From a virus, in IMG/VR virus record IMGVR_UViG_3300044972_000326, positions 1 to 22,610 of that record: 22,610 nucleotides of DNA; one strand, given 5' to 3'. Every line of letters starts with the position of its first letter. Position 1 is the stretch's first letter. The position numbers were made by a program, and so were the translations under genes. Shown one piece after another: positions 8,074-17,818 of the stretch. The notes beneath the pieces were generated by a model. That model was not told where the DNA came from and ran no database searches. It saw only the letters and a program-made list of their open reading frames with translations.

Positions 8074-11000
8074 TTAGTGACACTCCTCTAACTCTTCTTC
8101 CCTCAACGTTTTTAATTGTTGACATAACTGCCTGTGCAATCTCGTTAGGGTTTGCATCAGTTCTAGCATTTACTGTTAATGCATATGTATTATTATACAC
8201 TGCTCCACCTGCTGATTGCCCATTATTTAATGACTTCATTGTATTTATACCGTGAGTGTCTACGGCATACTTGCTCATTACGAATTCTCCAGGAGTGAGC
8301 ATTGCAGGAACAGTATCGGTTCCTATTGAAAATCCTGAAGCAGAATACCTTTTCGGAACTAATCCTCCAGATGATAGAGCAACCAGTGCGTCTGGTGTTC
8401 CACGCATCTGATTTACGGCATTTGCATAATCAATAATCTGTGATCCATTTGCTGTTCCGTCGCTTACTGCTTCAAATACGCTATCAAAATATTCTGAGTT
8501 AGCAGAAGCAAGGTCTGAAAACTCTAAGATATCTTCGTCAGTGTAGGATCCGCCACTTTGTATTTTTTCTAGTCTTACTTCTGACTCTGCCTCTTCTCCC
8601 TTTTTGATTACTGAATTTTTTGCATCGATAACAGAAATTGGTGTTGAGTTATATTTTGCTAACTTATCAAGAATAGATTGCCATTTTTTATCAATTTTAT
8701 CTGTTGATGCAAGCAATGCTCCAAGTTGACCATCAAATTCTTTTCCTGCAAGTGTGTTGGCCTCGATTTTGGCCTTGACAGCATCCCACTCTAATTGAGT
8801 CTTACCCAAAACTTCTATTCCCTTGACATACTTATCTATCTGTGCTTGTATTAATTCATTAGCAAATGTAATATCTGCAATTTGATCTTCTAGTGGCTGA
8901 AGTTGCTCTATTTGTTTCTTAAGAATATCATCTTGTTTCTTTTGAATATCAGCAAGTTTCTTTTCACGAGCCTCTTCTAAGTTATAAATATCATCTTGCT
9001 TTTTCCTAATACTTTCAAGAATTGCAATTCGTGCTGGATCGTTTTCCATCTGGTAAAGTTTTTGAGAATTTTCAAATTGCTTCTCATCAATTTCTTTTTG
9101 GGTTAGACCAGTTTCTTTTCCACGAAGATTCTTAATCTCGTTTTCTCTAGACTGCTGCAGAGCGTCTGCTGTTGCTGTGCCAAACTTTTGTGCTGATTGT
9201 GCACGGGCCTCTTGTGCTGCTCTTGCTGCTGCTGCTATGTCTCCGCTAGTTAAAGCACCTGCAATATCAAGTTGGCTTTTTTGCTGATTTGTAATTTCTT
9301 CATTTACTTGTGCAACCTTTTCAAGAGCCTCTGCCTGCTTGTCATATTCTTCATTAATTTTCTCTGCCTGATTAGCCATGAGTGCGGAGTCATTTGACAT
9401 CTTAGCATTTTGTTTGTTGATTTCTTCCATGGCACGATCACCAAAGATTGGGTTCATCTCTAGTTCTCTTTCAGCATCAGAAATTTCTTCTTGAAGTGCC
9501 TCTATAGGTCTTGTGTAATTCTTCTCAATCTCTTGTTCTATGTCCCTAATCTCACGATTAAGTAATTCGATTTCTCTTCTAATTGGCTTGGCTGCTAACT
9601 CTAGGTTTGCCAACTGATCTTCGTTGGCCTGCAATGTAGCAACCATGCTAGTTGTTCTTGGATCTGCACCTGTTCTTAGCATCTGTTCTTGAACAGAGAA
9701 CATCTCATCTACAAGATCCATGCCAGGCTGGGCAGACTCAGAGTACTTTCCAGAGTTATAATTTACTTGTATATCAATCATCTTTCTAGCCTCAATAGAG
9801 TTTAGGTAGTCTGCTATTTCTTTAGAGTCAACCTTTCCATCTTTGAGGTCTTCAATTAAACTCTTTGCAAGTGCTGGATCATTTAATACTTCTTGCATTT
9901 GATCTGCAGAGAAGCCTGCCATCTTCATTGCTGTTCCAAGTTTTGGCATTTGCTCAAGAAGTTTAAATTCCTCATTAGCCTGAATCATTTTTTGGCTAAG
10001 AGCAAATCTTTCTGTTTCGTCGGTAGCCTTTTTAAGATCTGCAATGTACTGTTTTCTTTCTTTGCTTCCCTTTTTACCAAGAGCACCTGCTGCGATTGCT
10101 GCTGCTGTAGCAGCATCTTGAACATGTTCTAGGGCCTCTGTTGCAGTTGCTCCTTCTGAAACTAATATCTTAAATGCTTTTTCTTGGTTAGCAACTTGCT
10201 CCACTGCTTCTCTATTAACAACGTTGGCTTCTCCAACTATAGCCTCGTTGTATGTCTTCATCATCTTTTTACCAGTGTCGGTAAGGCCCTTAATATTTGA
10301 CTTTGTTTTTGGCTTACCCTTTTCAAACTCAAAGATAGCCTTCTTGCCTTTTAGGTTTGCAAGTTTCTTGAAGTCTTCAGAAGACATACCAGCAATCATA
10401 TCTCTAAATTCTTTTGGAACCTTCATGCCAATCATTCTCTGCTGCAAACCGTCAAACACCTTGAATGCACTATTCATGTCTTTCTTTATTTTTGGATTAC
10501 TAAATGCAGCAAGCATAGACTCCAGTGGCTTTGTTGCATCAAATGCTCCGTCACGAACATTCTTAATTCTCATTGCAAGTGAGTCAAGGAAGTCAAGAGG
10601 ATCTGATCCTTTACCGTCACCAGTTGTTTTAGGAACGTCTGCTCCAAGAGAAGTAACTCCTCCTGTTCCTGTCATTTCAACCTTTTCAACTGCAAACTCG
10701 GCATCTGAAAGTTTTGCTAACGCTTTAACATTTTTTTCTAGAATCGCTGTGTAGGCATCTGTTCCAATTGCAATATTGTTTAGATATGCTTCATTCATGG
10801 CCTGCTGTTGTGCAAGGTACTGGATATCTGCCTCACGTGTTTTATCATTTACAGTAGCCTCATACATCATTTGTGCTGAAAGTTTTTGTAGATATTCTGT
10901 CTGTTGCTCAAGACTTCCATCTTTAAACTGCTTCATTCTTTCTTCGTTACCCTCTAAGGCATCTGTTGCTGCCTTCATGTTAGCAGAGACGTCAGCAGTA

Positions 11001-14000
11001 GCATCTACAGTTTTCCCGTCGTCTCCTACTAAAGAATCTTTACCAGCCTTCTTAGCAGCGTCTTTCATTTTTTCAAGATCTTCTTGCTCTTTTTTAATCT
11101 TTTCAATTCCTTCAAGACCAATAGTTTTAACTAGAACCTCAAAATCAATTGTGTTTCCATCCATGGCTTGCATGCTCTTAATTGTTTCCATTATAGAGTC
11201 AAACTCTGCTGGATCCTTCTTTTTCATAATCATTTCAGTAATGATTGATGTTGCTTGTTTTCTTCCTCCCGCACTAAATCCTGCAAACATTCCAAACAAT
11301 TCTTTTGTCTTTGCAGCACCCTTTGTTTTAATACCAGCGTTTAACAAGAAGTCCATTTCATTTAACTTGCCACTGAAAAGGTCCATATAACTCGTTGCTT
11401 CTCCTGGGCTTAAGACCTTGCTTCCAACAAGCATTTCCATTTTTGCCTGGAATCTTTGTGCTCCTTGCTGACCTTCAAGACCAGTCTTTACGTACTGTCC
11501 TGTTTTAGAATTATACTTACCCATAGTGGTGTCATCTACAAGGGACTCAGTTTTGTTTAAGAATTTCTTAGAAGCCTCTTCTTGATCTGTTCCCTTGTAT
11601 GTTGATTCAACCTGTGCTCTAGAAGCATCAAAGAATGCATCTTCACGCATAGCCTGCTTACCCCATACAGATCCACTATATACCTTATCAAAACTTATTT
11701 GATTTTTATTTATTTGTGCAGTAATGTTATCATTCATGAACTGCGAATCTTTTAGATTCTGAGCATTAAGATCAGAAATTTGTTTTTCAATATCCAACTT
11801 CTTTTGTGCATTTGTTGTTGCTGCTAACTCTGCTTCAAGTTTTTTCTTTTGAGTCTGATATTCTACCTCAACCTGATCAGCCATCATTGTTGCTAGTTCT
11901 AGATTGTTCATGTTTAATGCTGCTAGGGCTGCAACTTCTTTTCTTGAACTTTCTCCAAAGCCTGATTTTGATGCAATTTCATTTTCAAGGTTGCTAGTTC
12001 TTTGACCTGCTTTTGCCATGATACCGATTCTGGTCTTCATTGGATCCTTCTTTAGATCCTCACCATCTGGACCAATCAATGAATTCATTTGGCCAATGAC
12101 CTGCATTTCTATTTTTGAATCACCAAGTTCTATGGCCATGGCTGCTGCAATACTGTTTGCTGCATCACTGTCTAGAACTCCATCTGCAACACCTGTTGCA
12201 AGTTTTAATGCTAGATCTGATACAGCCTTATCCTTACCAAACTCTTTAGTATTTTTTTGGAACAGATCTTTTTCTTTTTTACCAGGATCTGATCCTAAGA
12301 ATTGCTTTCCAAAGATATCATCTATCTTTATCGCTTCATCATACTTACCATACTGGCTTTCTTGTCTGCGCTTATCCATGATTTCAGATGCGCCAACCTT
12401 GCCAGTTACTTCACCTATTGACTTTAATCCACTTCTTGTTGCTGATAGGTCTTTTGCAAACTGTGCTGCCTTACCAGCCATAGCATTAAGATGTTTGTTG
12501 AATAGGTATGCTCCTGCTGCCACTGCTGCTAGTGCTACTACGATACCCTGCGGTCCTGTGAGACCTGCAATCATTGGAGCAAACTGTGCAACTGTTGCTG
12601 CTCCACCAAGTGCTGCTGTAACTTGTGGTGGGGCTCCTGCCATACCAGCAACCATTGCTGCTGTACCAAGGCCACCTGAAATCTTACCAGAAGCCCTGCC
12701 AACCTTTTCTCTACGCATGCCACGCTTCTTTTCTTTAACTTGCTTTTCTGAAAGAGTTGTTGGTTGCTTCTTTCCGTCTGCATCAAGTTCTGGATCAAAA
12801 ATTATTTGACCATTCTTATCTCTCGTATATGTAGATGCTTCTTCATAAGCCTCAACTGATCCCATTCTGTCTTTGCCTAATTCTTCATTCCCTGACTGAC
12901 TTCCTGGTGGAACAATTCCATTTTCTGCTGCCATGGCTGCTGCTTCTTTAGCATTGTACTCCTTGAGTCTTGCCAACTGCTCTCTTTTTTCTGCTTCTAT
13001 ATCATCGTTTACGACTGCAATGTTTGCAGAAGATGTTGCAAGATCTTGCTGTGCAATTCCTGTTTGATCTATTGCTGGAAGCATTTCTCCAAGGTTGTTG
13101 TTTGCTGCTGCTGTTAACTGGCTAGTTGTTATTAGGTTATCTGCATTTGTTGTTTGAGCATTTACAGCATCACCAGTTGCAGTTGCAAGTTCATCTGTTT
13201 GGTCTGCAACTAGTAGGGTTGATCCTGCTGTGTCATCTGTTCCCTCGACAATTCGCTTTAAGCCATCGCCTTGTTCTTGTGTTCCATTAGAAATAATTTC
13301 GTTTGATGCTTCAGTCCCGTTTTCTAACTGAGTTGCCTGCATATCTGCTTCTGCTGCTTTTATTCTTGCTTCTGCTGCTTTGATTTCTGCTTCATCTGCC
13401 AGTTTCTTAAGGTCTCTAGCATTCTCAGCAGTGTGCATATTCTTGCCACCTTCACGGGCTGCAACTTCTTCCCACTTTGCTGCTTCAGTTCTAACTTTTG
13501 CTGCTGCTGCTTCTGCTTCAGATGCCTCTTTGTCTAACCTGTCGGCTTCTTGACGGGCTTGACCAATGTTAATTGTGTTGCCCTTAATCTTAACTCGTGA
13601 ACGACTTTCGTCTTTGATTTGCTGAACAACCTGTGCTTGCGCTGTTGCTGCCTGCTCTGTGGTTGCTTCTAATTTCGCTGCTGCTGGGCTAGTTTTTGAA
13701 GCAGTTAGAAGTGATGCCTGAGATGTTACTGGTGTTGATGAAACTGAGTCTACTGTTCCTGTAGCACCACGCTTTCTTCTTTGTCTATCTAAAGACTTAA
13801 GAACTTGTCTTTCATCACGCATCTCTGGTGTATCAATATCATCATAGAAGGCTTTGTTTCCAAGATCCATCTTGTCTGTTTTTGCTTGTGTTTCTGCTGC
13901 TGATGGAAGTGCTGCATCAGTGAGTTGTGAAGACTTTGTTTTTACCCCAGGAGTTCCTTCTTCTAATCCTTGTGCAAGTCCATCTGCAATATCTTTTCCA

Positions 14001-17000
14001 AGACGCTTAGTTCGTCTTGATGGTGATGCTGTCTCTGCTTTCTTTTCTGCAGCAGTAAGGTCTGCGTCTACATCTTCAGCAACTGTGATTGAATCAAGTC
14101 TTGCTTTCTTTTCGGCTTCTGATAGTGGGACAAAACCATCACCACCGTCTTCATTAAACTTTCCTTTTCTTTTTTCAACCTTTGCCATTCCAGAAGCAAT
14201 ACGCTCTTCTTTAGGTCTTTGGTCTGCAATATCTGTTTTAGGATATTTTGCTCTTCCTTCGGCATCAAAAATTGTTGCTGTTGCTGCTCTTTTAAATCCA
14301 GGGGTTGCAACAGTTCCTTTATTGCCTTTCTTTCCTGTTGTTTCTTTAGCCATAAACTGTGTGTCATCCAGCATTGATTGAAGGACTCCTGCTTGGATCT
14401 GAAGTTCTTCTTCGTTTAATGCTCCGTTAACAAGAATTTTTTCTTTTATAGAATTAATTTGTTCTGTTGTTGCTGCTTTTTTTGCTTCAAGTTCATCTAA
14501 TTTTTTAAAATAAAGATCTCTTGCTGCATTTGCTTTTTCTGTGCCGTCTTCATTTTGCTTAGGTGCAAGCATTTCAGATAGTTCATTTTCTGAGTGGGTT
14601 GAGACATCCCATAAGTCGGGGTCCCATCCTTCAGAAACTGATTTTGCCGTTGCACCAGGAGAAGCAATATGACCTCTGTCTAACTGAACATTTCCCTTCT
14701 TGCCCTTTGATGCATCTGCATCTGGCCTTTGAAGTGGTTTCATTCCAGGTATTTGATCTACTCTGTCTCCAGACTCATTGGCAATTTTCTGCATTCTTTC
14801 ATACTCAGCACCTCGACCTGCTGCGTACATGTCATCTCTTACACTGCTACCGCCACCCTCAGATTCTCCTTGAGAGTGACCTGCAATTTTTTGCTTACCT
14901 GTAAATCCTGCTTTGTCATTGATTTGATTAGATGATAGAGTAATACCGCTCATCTCTTCTGTTACAATTCTTAACTCTGCAAGGAAAGTTTCAAGTTTTA
15001 CCTTTCCTTCTTTTGCTAATCTTGCAAAAACTTCTTGAAGAACGTCTGCTCCATTTTCAACACCCATGGATCCATCTTGCATTGCTTTTACAAGGTTTGT
15101 TACTGCTGTAACATTCTTTTCTGATTCTGGCTTTATTGCTAAACGAAGTTGTTGTCCACCAACATCAAACCCAACTCCCCTAGATGATTGTCCTGTGGTC
15201 TGTCTCTTACCAGTTCCATTGTTGTACTTCATTACGGATCCGTTTTGAAGTGCTGCAACTAATTCTGGATTTTCTTTTGCAGTCTGCTTTGTAAGAACAA
15301 CTTCTCCAGGAGTCAGTAACGCTGGGACTGTATCTTTATTGCCTGTACCTGGAACAACTCCACCTGTTGCAAACTTTTTGGGAGGTAGCCCTGCTACGGC
15401 TCCTGCAGGTCCTGGGACGGTATTAAACAGACCTGGTGATGATTGGGCAAGGGCTCTTGCTTGGCTGGCTGCATTTCCATATGCTAAGGCTAATGCATCG
15501 ACTGCACCTTTTTCAACATTGAATGTAGATAGAAGTTGCTGATGAGATGTGTGAAGAGCATTTGTTTCTGCAAGCAACTCAGTCTGCTGATTAGTTAAAT
15601 AATCAAACCCTCCACCAAGGACATTGTTTTGTCCGTTAAGTTTAGCAATTCCACCACGAAGCATTGCGAAGAACTTAATTACGTTTGCAATACCGTTAAC
15701 AAGAACACCAAATGTCATAAGTGCAACTGGGGCAATTGCTCCAAGTACACCTATCATAATTGTTATGACCTTCTTAGTTCCATCACTAAGACCATTAAAC
15801 TTTGCCAATATCTTTCCAACAAATTCAACTATTGGGGTTACTGCTTGTAAGAATGCTTTACCTACTGGCACTAACTCATTCTTTAAATTTTCCATGGCCT
15901 TTTTAAATTTAGCCCCTGTTGAATCTTCAACTCTCTTTAATTCTCGCTCAGATAAAATTGCCAACTCTTCAACCGATGCTCCAGCAAGGTCAAGTGCTCT
16001 AGATGCTTGAGTTCCATCTTTTGCAACGTTTTGAAACATTGTTGACATACGAGCAAACTGGAACTTACCAAACAGTTGTTCAATTGCTCTTGCACGGTTA
16101 AGTGGATCTAGTGTGTCTAATGCTCTAGCAAGTCCTACTACCGTGCCCTTTAGGTTTCCAGCATTGTTATCTACAATTCCCTTGATGTTAATTCCAAGTC
16201 CTGCAAGGAACTCACTAGTCTTTTTTGCTGGATTAATCATGGAAGCAAGACCAGACTTAAGTGCGTTAGCACCTTCTGATGCGTTGATTCCACCTTCCTT
16301 CATTGCAGTCATAAAGAATGCTAAATCTTCAACGTCACCACCAAGTTGCTTTACAACTGGTCCAGCCTTTGGAATTGCAATCGTTAAGTCTTCGATAGAA
16401 AGAACAGTTTGGTTTTCTACTGCGTTAAGGAAGTTAATCTTTCCAGCAAGTTCTTCTGAAGAAACACCAAAAGCGTTTTGTAAAGAAATGGTGGTCTCAA
16501 GTGCTTGCTGCTGTTCTACTTGGCCAAGTACGGAAAGTCGTGTTGCTTGAACTACTTGCGCTTCTAAAGCATCACCTTGCATACCCATCGCTGCAGCAGT
16601 TGCTGCCATTTCCATTGTGTCCTTTACGGCAATACCGTATTTCGTAAACTCTTTACCTAGTCTTTGGATATTGGCAACTGCTTTATTTGTTGCATCTCCA
16701 GAGGTTGTTATGTCTCCATAAACTCTTGTAAACTTAAGGACTGCCTCTTCCATTTCCATGAATGTTTTTGCTGCTGCAGAGCCAAGGATGGAAAGAGGAA
16801 TTGTCAAACCAACCATCAACTGACGGCCTGCCCACTGAGTGTTCTTACCAAAGTTTAGGAGGTTTGTTGATCCTTGCTTTAATAACTGATTCAAGAACTG
16901 TTGGCGTTGTGCAGCCATCTGAACTCTTGTTGCATAGTCAGCATACTTACCATTGGCCATTTGTAGGTGCTTTGGAACTACCTGCAAAACCTTGACAAGG

Positions 17001-17422
17001 TCACCATTGGCATTACCCAATTGGATGTACTGGGACTGAAGAAGTTTTACTCTATCTTTACGAGCACGGTTAATAATCTCACGCTCTTGTGCAAACATTC
17101 CTTTAAAGGTTTTTGTGTTTGCCGTCGCTGCTGCTGCTGTATATCTAAAGTACTCTCGCATAGAGAGTTGGTTCTTTTCAAGAGCCCTAGTAAAAGATCC
17201 TGTACTTGTTGCTATCTCTTTTTGACTTGCAACAAATTTTCCAGTCGCATTGATTGCTTGGATTAGTTGAGAATTAAGGCCCTTCTGGGCATTCATTGCT
17301 GCAACATTACCCTGAGTTAGGGATTGGTTAAATGTGCTTAATCCAGCCTGTAATTTACGAAGAGATGCGAGGGCTGCTCTGGTATCAAAATTAATACCAA
17401 TATTTGAGTTTACATCAGCCAC
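8066..17422 (-). CDS. Tail tape measure protein, unusually long
   Basis: At 3118 residues this is far longer than the usual tape measure. The N-terminal part (about 190-600) is the conserved region: GRQLMVGLTIPLSILGSAAA, MEMEEAVLKFTRVYGD, AAAMGMQGDALEAQVVQATR, and a hydrophobic segment at about 548-580. A GG-VPG...DTVPALLTPGE motif lies at 680-709 and recurs in variant form at 3013-3052. An SPSRRTKRLGKDIADGLAQGL motif at 1130-1157 is another tape-measure hallmark. A second hydrophobic region spans about 1577-1645. Long coiled-coil stretches lie near 1290-1370 and 2590-2900. The start is GTG, because an in-frame stop lies immediately upstream and AGAGGGTG is well placed. It sets tail length and is chaperoned by the two upstream gene products. 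No lysozyme or peptidase motif was seen. Confidence 0.95.
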   Translation of the reverse strand: MADVNSNIGINFDTRAALASLRKLQAGLSTFNQSLTQGNVAAMNAQKGLNSQLIQAINATGKFVASQKEIATSTGSFTRALEKNQLSMREYFRYTAAAATANTKTFKGMFAQEREIINRARKDRVKLLQSQYIQLGNANGDLVKVLQVVPKHLQMANGKYADYATRVQMAAQRQQFLNQLLKQGSTNLLNFGKNTQWAGRQLMVGLTIPLSILGSAAAKTFMEMEEAVLKFTRVYGDITTSGDATNKAVANIQRLGKEFTKYGIAVKDTMEMAATAAAMGMQGDALEAQVVQATRLSVLGQVEQQQALETTISLQNAFGVSSEELAGKINFLNAVENQTVLSIEDLTIAIPKAGPVVKQLGGDVEDLAFFMTAMKEGGINASEGANALKSGLASMINPAKKTSEFLAGLGINIKGIVDNNAGNLKGTVVGLARALDTLDPLNRARAIEQLFGKFQFARMSTMFQNVAKDGTQASRALDLAGASVEELAILSERELKRVEDSTGAKFKKAMENLKNELVPVGKAFLQAVTPIVEFVGKILAKFNGLSDGTKKVITIMIGVLGAIAPVALMTFGVLVNGIANVIKFFAMLRGGIAKLNGQNNVLGGGFDYLTNQQTELLAETNALHTSHQQLLSTFNVEKGAVDALALAYGNAASQARALAQSSPGLFNTVPGPAGAVAGLPPKKFATGGVVPGTGNKDTVPALLTPGEVVLTKQTAKENPELVAALQNGSVMKYNNGTGKRQTTGQSSRGVGFDVGGQQLRLAIKPESEKNVTAVTNLVKAMQDGSMGVENGADVLQEVFARLAKEGKVKLETFLAELRIVTEEMSGITLSSNQINDKAGFTGKQKIAGHSQGESEGGGSSVRDDMYAAGRGAEYERMQKIANESGDRVDQIPGMKPLQRPDADASKGKKGNVQLDRGHIASPGATAKSVSEGWDPDLWDVSTHSENELSEMLAPKQNEDGTEKANAARDLYFKKLDELEAKKAATTEQINSIKEKILVNGALNEEELQIQAGVLQSMLDDTQFMAKETTGKKGNKGTVATPGFKRAATATIFDAEGRAKYPKTDIADQRPKEERIASGMAKVEKRKGKFNEDGGDGFVPLSEAEKKARLDSITVAEDVDADLTAAEKKAETASPSRRTKRLGKDIADGLAQGLEEGTPGVKTKSSQLTDAALPSAAETQAKTDKMDLGNKAFYDDIDTPEMRDERQVLKSLDRQRRKRGATGTVDSVSSTPVTSQASLLTASKTSPAAAKLEATTEQAATAQAQVVQQIKDESRSRVKIKGNTINIGQARQEADRLDKEASEAEAAAAKVRTEAAKWEEVAAREGGKNMHTAENARDLKKLADEAEIKAAEARIKAAEADMQATQLENGTEASNEIISNGTQEQGDGLKRIVEGTDDTAGSTLLVADQTDELATATGDAVNAQTTNADNLITTSQLTAAANNNLGEMLPAIDQTGIAQQDLATSSANIAVVNDDIEAEKREQLARLKEYNAKEAAAMAAENGIVPPGSQSGNEELGKDRMGSVEAYEEASTYTRDKNGQIIFDPELDADGKKQPTTLSEKQVKEKKRGMRREKVGRASGKISGGLGTAAMVAGMAGAPPQVTAALGGAATVAQFAPMIAGLTGPQGIVVALAAVAAGAYLFNKHLNAMAGKAAQFAKDLSATRSGLKSIGEVTGKVGASEIMDKRRQESQYGKYDEAIKIDDIFGKQFLGSDPGKKEKDLFQKNTKEFGKDKAVSDLALKLATGVADGVLDSDAANSIAAAMAIELGDSKIEMQVIGQMNSLIGPDGEDLKKDPMKTRIGIMAKAGQRTSNLENEIASKSGFGESSRKEVAALAALNMNNLELATMMADQVEVEYQTQKKKLEAELAATTNAQKKLDIEKQISDLNAQNLKDSQFMNDNITAQINKNQISFDKVYSGSVWGKQAMREDAFFDASRAQVESTYKGTDQEEASKKFLNKTESLVDDTTMGKYNSKTGQYVKTGLEGQQGAQRFQAKMEMLVGSKVLSPGEATSYMDLFSGKLNEMDFLLNAGIKTKGAAKTKELFGMFAGFSAGGRKQATSIITEMIMKKKDPAEFDSIMETIKSMQAMDGNTIDFEVLVKTIGLEGIEKIKKEQEDLEKMKDAAKKAGKDSLVGDDGKTVDATADVSANMKAATDALEGNEERMKQFKDGSLEQQTEYLQKLSAQMMYEATVNDKTREADIQYLAQQQAMNEAYLNNIAIGTDAYTAILEKNVKALAKLSDAEFAVEKVEMTGTGGVTSLGADVPKTTGDGKGSDPLDFLDSLAMRIKNVRDGAFDATKPLESMLAAFSNPKIKKDMNSAFKVFDGLQQRMIGMKVPKEFRDMIAGMSSEDFKKLANLKGKKAIFEFEKGKPKTKSNIKGLTDTGKKMMKTYNEAIVGEANVVNREAVEQVANQEKAFKILVSEGATATEALEHVQDAATAAAIAAGALGKKGSKERKQYIADLKKATDETERFALSQKMIQANEEFKLLEQMPKLGTAMKMAGFSADQMQEVLNDPALAKSLIEDLKDGKVDSKEIADYLNSIEARKMIDIQVNYNSGKYSESAQPGMDLVDEMFSVQEQMLRTGADPRTTSMVATLQANEDQLANLELAAKPIRREIELLNREIRDIEQEIEKNYTRPIEALQEEISDAERELEMNPIFGDRAMEEINKQNAKMSNDSALMANQAEKINEEYDKQAEALEKVAQVNEEITNQQKSQLDIAGALTSGDIAAAARAAQEARAQSAQKFGTATADALQQSRENEIKNLRGKETGLTQKEIDEKQFENSQKLYQMENDPARIAILESIRKKQDDIYNLEEAREKKLADIQKKQDDILKKQIEQLQPLEDQIADITFANELIQAQIDKYVKGIEVLGKTQLEWDAVKAKIEANTLAGKEFDGQLGALLASTDKIDKKWQSILDKLAKYNSTPISVIDAKNSVIKKGEEAESEVRLEKIQSGGSYTDEDILEFSDLASANSEYFDSVFEAVSDGTANGSQIIDYANAVNQMRGTPDALVALSSGGLVPKRYSASGFSIGTDTVPAMLTPGEFVMSKYAVDTHGINTMKSLNNGQSAGGAVYNNTYALTVNARTDANPNEIAQAVMSTIKNVEGRRVRGVSLNG

Positions 17423-17429
17423 TCATTAA

Positions 17430-17437
17430 CACCCTCT
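17430..17437 (-). promoter_or_regulatory. Ribosome binding site that decides the GTG start of the tape measure gene
   Basis: The minus strand reads AGAGGGTG, with the GGG core about 9 bases before the GTG at 17422-17420. A competing out-of-frame ATG at 17426-17424 lies between the site and the GTG and opens only three codons (ATG AGT GGC, then TGA). The GTG is supported because an in-frame TGA directly precedes it and no later start is better placed. Confidence 0.55.
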
Positions 17438-17440
17438 TCT

Positions 17441-17764
17441 TTATTTGATTGAGTTTAGAAGACCAGTTGCATCTGCCAGTTTCATACCTGACGCTGCATC
17501 AATAATCTTATAGACTGTAGGAAGATCTAGATTTTCCTCAATCGCCTCTCTGTTGTCTGCTACTAGTGGCAGATATTGCTTAAATGCAATCTGCACACAG
17601 TCTAGCAAAACATTCATTGACTTTTCGTTATCTTCTGCCACTTCCTGCAACTCATTAAACTTTTGCATAAATGGCTTTAGAAGTGAGATCTTTAGTGGTC
17701 TTACTTCAAACTTTGTTCCATCGATAAGATATAGTTCTTCTTTGTCTTCAACTTTTGTAGACAT
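17441..17764 (-). CDS. Tail assembly chaperone-like protein, short paralogue
   Basis: This 107-residue acidic protein lies between the longer chaperone-like gene and the tape measure, the position of the tail assembly chaperone in siphoviruses. Its whole length aligns with the N-terminal domain of the upstream gene (17819-18499). Shared anchors are PLKI near residue 23, DC..IA.KQY.P near 55-66, and NLDLPTVYKIIDAASGMK near 79-96. I estimate 35-40 per cent identity by eye over about 95 residues. Its own extended -10 element lies at 17790-17798, and a strong AAGGAGG site precedes the ATG, suggesting high expression. No slippery heptamer is visible near its end, and no extension into another frame is possible before the tape measure starts. 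By analogy with lambda it would correspond to gpG. Confidence 0.75.
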   Translation of the reverse strand: MSTKVEDKEELYLIDGTKFEVRPLKISLLKPFMQKFNELQEVAEDNEKSMNVLLDCVQIAFKQYLPLVADNREAIEENLDLPTVYKIIDAASGMKLADATGLLNSIK

Positions 17765-17789
17765 CTGTCCTCCTTATAAGGTTTAGTCA

Positions 17790-17798
17790 ATTATACCA
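17790..17798 (-). promoter_or_regulatory. Extended -10 promoter of the short chaperone gene
   Basis: The minus strand reads TGGTATAAT. A start about 7 bases downstream (near 17783) would leave a leader of about 19 bases carrying AAGGAGG. There is no recognisable -35 box. The element sits in the 54-base gap between the two chaperone genes, so the short protein could be made independently of the long one. Confidence 0.55.
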
Positions 17799-17818
17799 TA
17801 GTGCAGGCTTATTTTTGG

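Noticed and set aside
12018-12809. A 263-residue plus-strand open frame, with several others between 9893 and 17266
   Set aside because: All lie opposite the tape measure, whose Ala/Lys/Glu-rich composition leaves the complementary strand free of stops. They have no ribosome binding sites or recognisable proteins, and their translations are rich in Ser/Phe/Cys as expected of shadows.
14340-14904. A peptidoglycan-cleaving domain in the tape measure
   Set aside because: I looked for CHAP, M23 peptidase and transglycosylase patterns and found no convincing catalytic set. The only motif of note is the isolated DRGH, reported as a weak finding.
17441-17560. A programmed -1 frameshift site at the end of the short chaperone gene
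   Set aside because: No XXXYYYZ heptamer is visible before the stop, and the tape measure starts 19 bases after it, leaving no room for an extension.
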